18,256 bases of DNA. Origin: CAVVIO01 sp963748095. GTDB taxonomy: Bacteria; Bacteroidota; Bacteroidia; Bacteroidales; UBA10428. The stretch lies in contig CAVVIO010000072.1 of NCBI GenBank assembly GCA_963748095.1, forward strand, positions 1 through 18,256, in the 5' to 3' direction. The translations under genes were made by a program, and so were the position numbers. The notes under the pieces are model-generated. The model made no database searches, was not told the DNA's origin, and saw nothing but the letters and a program-made list of their open reading frames with translations. Each line of letters opens with the position of its first letter. The first letter of the stretch is position 1. Below, piece by piece: positions 14,794 through 18,256 of the stretch.

Positions 14794-15675
14794 TTAATGT
14801 GTTAAAGTGAAAACCCGGGAAATATTGAATCCCAGATGAACTCCTCCATCGAGCCAGTTACCGGTGGTTTCACCAATGAATCCTTTTTCGATCATCGCCA
14901 GTGAATTTGTCAGCATGAACTGAAATACATGTCCTCCTGTTTCAATATCCACACCAATGGAAAGCGGGTTGTAAGTCTTGAGGCTGCGGTAATCGTACCT
15001 CGGTGGCATTACATAATAATATTCAAAATTCAACGACATGTGTGCAGTCAATTTAAACCTGCCTCCGATTCCGGCCGACCACAGATCGTTGGGATCAAGC
15101 TGTGTGGCGACAATATTGCGGTGAACATAAGTCGGATTGATTTCCAGTGAGAACCGTTCTCCGAATTTTCTTCCTATGAGCAATTGATGCACATAACTCA
15201 TCCGGTCCCAAAAATATAATTTTTCGGGTCCTGTCCATTTCAATGAATTTAATGCGGCGCTTGTGAAAAATGATACAGAAACCGGCATGTTACGTGCGCC
15301 TGTAGATTGCCGAAGTATGGAAAATTTCAGAAAACTGTCATATGTTTTTTCATAGGTGCCACGACCAATACCCACCATTACCCAATTGGTGATACCATAT
15401 TCGAGTCCCAGATGAATATTTGCCTGGTCAAGTCCCCACAGATTGTAAGATCCTGTATTCAATTGTCCGAACCTGTGATCGATGCGCACGTCAAGTACAC
15501 CGGCATGCATGCGCTCAATGGAATGACCATTGATGATTCGTGTCGATTTAAAAGTAGCTGTAGTGTAATCTGTACTGCTTCCGGTTGATTCTTTTAACAG
15601 GTCGTCGATATTTTGTGCATGGGAAAGCACTGAAAATAAAACTGATAAGACAATTGATAAAATAGTAATTCGCAT
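14794..15675 (-). CDS. DUF5777 family outer-membrane beta-barrel protein
   Basis: A 293-residue protein with a Sec signal peptide (about 1-20, ending SHAQ) and a body of alternating polar and aromatic strands typical of an outer-membrane barrel. It has VRIDHRFGQLNTGSYNLWGL, IHLGLEYGITNWVMVGIGRG, LLIGRKFGERFSLEINPTYVH and a C-terminal strand with LGFNISRVF, which I recognise as the DUF5777 pattern. The final residues TLTH follow an aromatic-ended strand. The family function is unknown. The gene lies 20 bases after the single-haem lipoprotein gene and 56 bases before the YceI gene in one leftward operon. That suggests a barrel working with haem lipoproteins at the outer membrane. Confidence 0.85.
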   Translation of the reverse strand: MRITILSIVLSVLFSVLSHAQNIDDLLKESTGSSTDYTTATFKSTRIINGHSIERMHAGVLDVRIDHRFGQLNTGSYNLWGLDQANIHLGLEYGITNWVMVGIGRGTYEKTYDSFLKFSILRQSTGARNMPVSVSFFTSAALNSLKWTGPEKLYFWDRMSYVHQLLIGRKFGERFSLEINPTYVHRNIVATQLDPNDLWSAGIGGRFKLTAHMSLNFEYYYVMPPRYDYRSLKTYNPLSIGVDIETGGHVFQFMLTNSLAMIEKGFIGETTGNWLDGGVHLGFNISRVFTLTH

Positions 15676-15696
15676 ATTTATTTTCTTAAGGTTTAA

Positions 15697-16074
15697 TTAA
15701 TTATTCGGCGCTCCGGCATCCACCCAGATCTTAATTATTGCCAGTGTGCAATCATCCAGCTTGTTAGCCCCCAATGGCATAGCAGGAACACTTGGATCGT
15801 GAGAAACCACTTTATATAAAATGCCATTATCGGCATATATTTTAAGATCCGCATAATTTTCAAGTTTGATATTACCTCCCAGCGCTCCTGCGGAAGCATT
15901 GCTGTGACATGAAAGGCAATAATTCTGCATTACCGGTTGGATAGAAGTGGCATAGGTAACATTGGTAGTATCGCATTGAGTATTTAACTGGGGATACAGG
16001 TATTCCTGACTGTCGTAATAACAACCGGATAAGAGTAATAAAAACAATACGGCTATGGATAACAGGGTTTTCAT
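15697..16074 (-). CDS. Single-haem c-type cytochrome lipoprotein
   Basis: A 125-residue lipoprotein: signal peptide with lipobox LLSGC (lipidated Cys18), then a compact cytochrome c-like domain. The haem is attached at CLSCH (53-57), and Met99 in VPAMPLG is the likely distal ligand. Cys34 and Cys109 flank the domain and may form a disulfide. The C-terminus DDCTLAIIKIWVDAGAPNN is typical of the 'c-type cytochrome domain' found in many Bacteroidota and Planctomycetes surface proteins. It is closely similar along its length to the third domain of the upstream three-haem protein, so one is probably a duplicate of the other. Genes on both sides are 20-25 bases away in the same operon. Confidence 0.88.
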   Translation of the reverse strand: MKTLLSIAVLFLLLLSGCYYDSQEYLYPQLNTQCDTTNVTYATSIQPVMQNYCLSCHSNASAGALGGNIKLENYADLKIYADNGILYKVVSHDPSVPAMPLGANKLDDCTLAIIKIWVDAGAPNN

Positions 16075-16099
16075 GTGTAGTGTTGTATCTGTTAAAGGA

Positions 16100-17131
16100 T
16101 TAATTATTTAGTTTACCCTGGGCGATCCAGAGTTCGATCTTACGGATAGTACATTCATCGAGTGTCCCCGAAGGAGGCATGGCTATGAAACCGCTTTTAT
16201 GGCGGATAGCTCCTACTATCAGCGGAGTGCCATTACGGAGAGTTTCCGCGTACTTTTTTATATTCTGGTAACTATCCAGAGAGATATTTCCGCTGGATAA
16301 GGACGAATTATGGCATCCGGTACAGTTATTCTGGAATGCCGGCCACACCTGAGTTGCAAAGCTAATGGTGCCGGTTGTATCACAGGAAGCCTGCGGACAG
16401 TCACTGTTAACAGCTCCCTCGGCAATCCATTTTCTGATATTGTCAATTTGCTGGGACGTAAGTTGTTGGCTTCCTGCCGGGGGCATGCGTTCATCGGATT
16501 CACCGGTGGTCATCACCCTGTATAATTTACTGCCGCCGGGATTATACGGGTTAACAGTTGTCATTATTGAGGCATAATCCGTAAATACATAACCTTCCCG
16601 GTGCGTTGTCTGGTCATGACATCCCGTGGTGGCACAACTTGATTGTATTACCGGAAGAATATTCTGGGCAAAACATAAACTGTCTTTATAGGTCGTTCCC
16701 GTTGTGTCACCGATACCTCCCGTGGGAGTATTCGTACCACAAACGGTGTTTTTTGCACCCTGGGCAATCCACACCTGGATCAGGGTGCGTTGTGTTTTGT
16801 TAAGCGGCTGATTGGGCGGCATCATGTTATCACTATTTATATCTGTTATCACTTTGTAAAGGCGGCTTCGTACCGGATTACCCGGATCAACGGCCCTCAT
16901 TACGGATGCATAATCAGCTACTGAAAATTCTCCCCTGGAAGAACCGCTTCCATGACAGCCCGTCATTCCGCATGATGTTTGTAAAACAGGAAGAACCTTG
17001 GTGTCGAAACAAACAGTATCTATTCCGTCAAGGGTAAGAGGTTCATGAACACACGAGGGAACTATAAATAAAAGTACAGGGAGTAATAATATGCTTAACA
17101 GGATAATAAAGTAGGAGTGTTTATATTTCAT
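16100..17131 (-). CDS. Three-haem c-type cytochrome lipoprotein with internal triplication
   Basis: A 343-residue exported protein built from three cytochrome c-like domains (about 40-127, 152-241 and 256-341). Haem sites are CGMTGCH (54-60), CATTGCH (166-172) and CTGCH (270-274). The first two have four residues between the cysteines instead of the usual two, a spacing known from some multihaem cytochromes. Each domain ends with an MPP segment (104-106, 216-218, 318-320) whose Met is the likely second axial ligand, followed by a WIAQG or WIAEG helix. The N-terminus is a signal sequence ending IVPSC, so Cys27 is probably lipidated although Pro at -2 is atypical. It heads a five-gene leftward operon and has a TAnnTTTG promoter element 21 bases upstream. 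It should carry electrons in the periplasm or at the outer membrane. Confidence 0.88.
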   Translation of the reverse strand: MKYKHSYFIILLSILLLPVLLFIVPSCVHEPLTLDGIDTVCFDTKVLPVLQTSCGMTGCHGSGSSRGEFSVADYASVMRAVDPGNPVRSRLYKVITDINSDNMMPPNQPLNKTQRTLIQVWIAQGAKNTVCGTNTPTGGIGDTTGTTYKDSLCFAQNILPVIQSSCATTGCHDQTTHREGYVFTDYASIMTTVNPYNPGGSKLYRVMTTGESDERMPPAGSQQLTSQQIDNIRKWIAEGAVNSDCPQASCDTTGTISFATQVWPAFQNNCTGCHNSSLSSGNISLDSYQNIKKYAETLRNGTPLIVGAIRHKSGFIAMPPSGTLDECTIRKIELWIAQGKLNN

Positions 17132-17151
17132 ATAAAGATTTAATTAGTTTT

Positions 17152-17159
17152 CAAAGTTA
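17152..17159 (-). promoter_or_regulatory. Candidate -7 element of the haem-lipoprotein operon
   Basis: The minus strand reads TAACTTTG, a full match to TAnnTTTG, 20 bases before the ATG at 17131. The leader would be about 15 bases. The palindrome TTAACGTTAA at 17157-17166 overlaps its upstream edge and could be a repressor site. Confidence 0.5.
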
Positions 17160-17250
17160 ACGTTAATCCATTAATCTTCATTGTGTGGTTAATAATAATT
17201 TTTTCAGATATTTAACTATGTTACTATTTAATTACTGATTAAAACCAGAG

Positions 17251-17420
17251 GATGATATTTATGCAGGGAATGGTGTGGTAATGTGTTGATGTGGTGATTT
17301 GAGGATGTGGTGATGCGATGATTTTTGAGTAGGTGATATAGTAATCAGTGATTTGTATTTTTGTGGTTGGTGGTATTGATGATATGATGATGTGATGATG
17401 CGGTAATATGTTGATAGAAG
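17251..17420 (-). terminator. Candidate Rho-dependent termination region after dnaE
   Basis: The plus strand here is made of imperfect GATGATGTGGTGATG-like units and has 58 G but only 4 C in 170 bases. A minus-strand transcript leaving dnaE would therefore be rich in C and nearly lack G over the whole stretch, the composition preferred by Rho. No hairpin followed by a T run is seen after dnaE. The functional reading is inference. Confidence 0.4.
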
Positions 17421-17441
17421 AAAGGAATAATGAAATAATTT

Positions 17442-18256
17442 TCAGTTTTCATAAGGCTGGCGATAAAACAAGTCCACCAGTTGTTTTTCGAGTGGCAATT
17501 CCTTTTCGCTGTAACGCGGATCTTCGATCAGGAATTCTTTTTTCATGCCCGTAACTTCTATACTGTAGAAACCGAATTCTTCTACTACTTTTCCGGTAAC
17601 AGCATATACGCCTTTTCCCCTGAAAGGAAAGGCAGTGGCAATATCGGGAAAATGCGTGGTATCGAAGAAATAACCTTCCCTGTCGAGAAAGGTTCCGAAG
17701 TTCATACGCTGATTTTTTATGGTGATGGTATATTTTATAGTAACCAGGTAGCCCCATATTGTTATTACTTTTCCGGGATAATTTTTCAGATCGGAGGCCA
17801 GTAACATATTACGTGGCCGTGATACCAGTAATGAAAAAGGATTGAATAATGAAAAACCCAACAGTTCCATCTGATCAAAAGCATCTTCATACTTCGAACG
17901 GGGAAGGTCCGGAACGGAATAATTCTTTGGCTTTGGTTTAAATAGTTCACCCTGAATGCTGGCATTTTCAGTTTTATGCGCCATGAGATGTGCCTTCCAT
18001 AGTAATTCCCGTTTGTTCACTCCGGTAAAACGAAAAGCGTCAATACGAATAAGTAGGGTGATCTGTTCCAGGGAAACAGGCAGTCGCCCGAGAAAATCGT
18101 CAAAATCTTTAAATGGGCCGTTTTTTGAGCGTTCGGTCAGAATTCTTTCGGCAACTCTTTCTTCGAGCTCGTGCAGGTGCTGAAAACCGAGATAAATATC
18201 TTTTCCGGAAATAATGGTTTCCGATTCACTCTTATTAATGCAGGGTTCATGAATGA
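17442..18256 (-). CDS. dnaE: DNA polymerase III alpha subunit (DnaE), C-terminal 270 residues
   Basis: The frame is open from the right edge, so the 5' part of the gene is outside the window. A GTG at 18020 is internal, because the preceding codons also match the family: INKSESETIISGKDIYLGFQ, HLHELEERVAERILTERS and LEQITLLIRIDAFRFTG belong to the helix-hairpin-helix region of DnaE. The rest has the LLGFSLFNPF segment, a C-terminal OB-fold with VITIWGYLVTIKYTITIKNQ and RMNFGTFLD, then FPFRGKGVYAVTGKVVEEFG. This matches the shorter DnaE type of Bacteroidota rather than the longest one. The end has QLVDLFY, which faintly resembles a sliding-clamp-binding peptide but does not fit the consensus exactly. 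Catalytic residues lie outside the window. Confidence 0.88.
   Translation of the reverse strand, partial: IHEPCINKSESETIISGKDIYLGFQHLHELEERVAERILTERSKNGPFKDFDDFLGRLPVSLEQITLLIRIDAFRFTGVNKRELLWKAHLMAHKTENASIQGELFKPKPKNYSVPDLPRSKYEDAFDQMELLGFSLFNPFSLLVSRPRNMLLASDLKNYPGKVITIWGYLVTIKYTITIKNQRMNFGTFLDREGYFFDTTHFPDIATAFPFRGKGVYAVTGKVVEEFGFYSIEVTGMKKEFLIEDPRYSEKELPLEKQLVDLFYRQPYEN

Larger units (their letters stand above)
17132..17441. other. Intergenic region between dnaE and the haem operon
   Basis: No coding frame is credible here. It holds the operon's promoter candidate (17152-17159), a 10-bp palindrome (17157-17166) and a 170-base purine/T-rich low-complexity stretch (17251-17420) immediately downstream of dnaE. 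Confidence 0.65.

Noticed and set aside
17251..17420. Possible CRISPR or tandem-repeat array
   Set aside because: The units are short, imperfect and without regular spacers; it is low-complexity sequence.
17442..18020. Separate 192-residue gene starting at GTG 18020
   Set aside because: The same frame continues upstream to the window edge with DnaE-matching sequence, so GTG is an internal Val codon.

Overview
The window looks like chromosomal DNA from a member of the Bacteroidota, probably Bacteroidales-like. The reasons are internal. Several genes sit just downstream of the phylum's TAnnTTTG promoter element, Shine-Dalgarno sequences are mostly weak, intergenic DNA is AT-rich, and several products are families typical of this phylum (DUF5777 beta-barrel, YceI, short-type DnaE, Tyr-rich 'carbohydrate-binding V/XII' secreted protein). 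No tRNA, rRNA, CRISPR array, transposase, integrase or phage gene was found.

Layout. The left edge (1-1046) carries two leftward genes: the N-terminal part of a membrane-anchored protein running off the window, and a DUF2867 protein. From 1229 to 7156 there are four intact rightward genes, each apparently with its own control region: a DHA2-type MFS exporter, a prephenate/arogenate dehydrogenase, the GTPase TypA/BipA, and a 6-phosphofructokinase with an unusual nucleotide loop. Two small inverted repeats and a good intrinsic terminator lie between typA and pfk.

From 7356 to 11832 three neighbouring genes are all frame-broken: a secreted Tyr-rich cell-surface protein (leftward, three breaks), a secreted NUC1-type nuclease (one break, with its DRGH catalytic motif replaced), and a CHAD-domain protein (two breaks). 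The genes on either side read through cleanly. The cluster therefore looks like local gene decay, although a local assembly problem is not excluded. Reading across the breaks recovers a signal peptide and about 120 C-terminal residues for the first gene, and the proper termini of the other two.

From 12045 to 12981 an apparent two-gene unit encodes a small four-helix His-containing membrane protein and a BCP/PrxQ peroxiredoxin. It converges on an unrecognised three-helix membrane protein (13010-13507). From 17131 leftward to 13760 runs a compact five-gene operon: a three-haem lipoprotein, a one-haem lipoprotein, a DUF5777 outer-membrane beta-barrel, a YceI lipid-binding protein and an anchored OB-fold protein, ending in a strong terminator. 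It is the best candidate here for a little-described system, plausibly an envelope electron-transfer module. The right edge holds the C-terminal 270 residues of a DnaE-type DNA polymerase III alpha subunit. It is followed by a 170-base stretch whose transcript would be rich in C and almost free of G, as expected of a Rho-dependent termination region.
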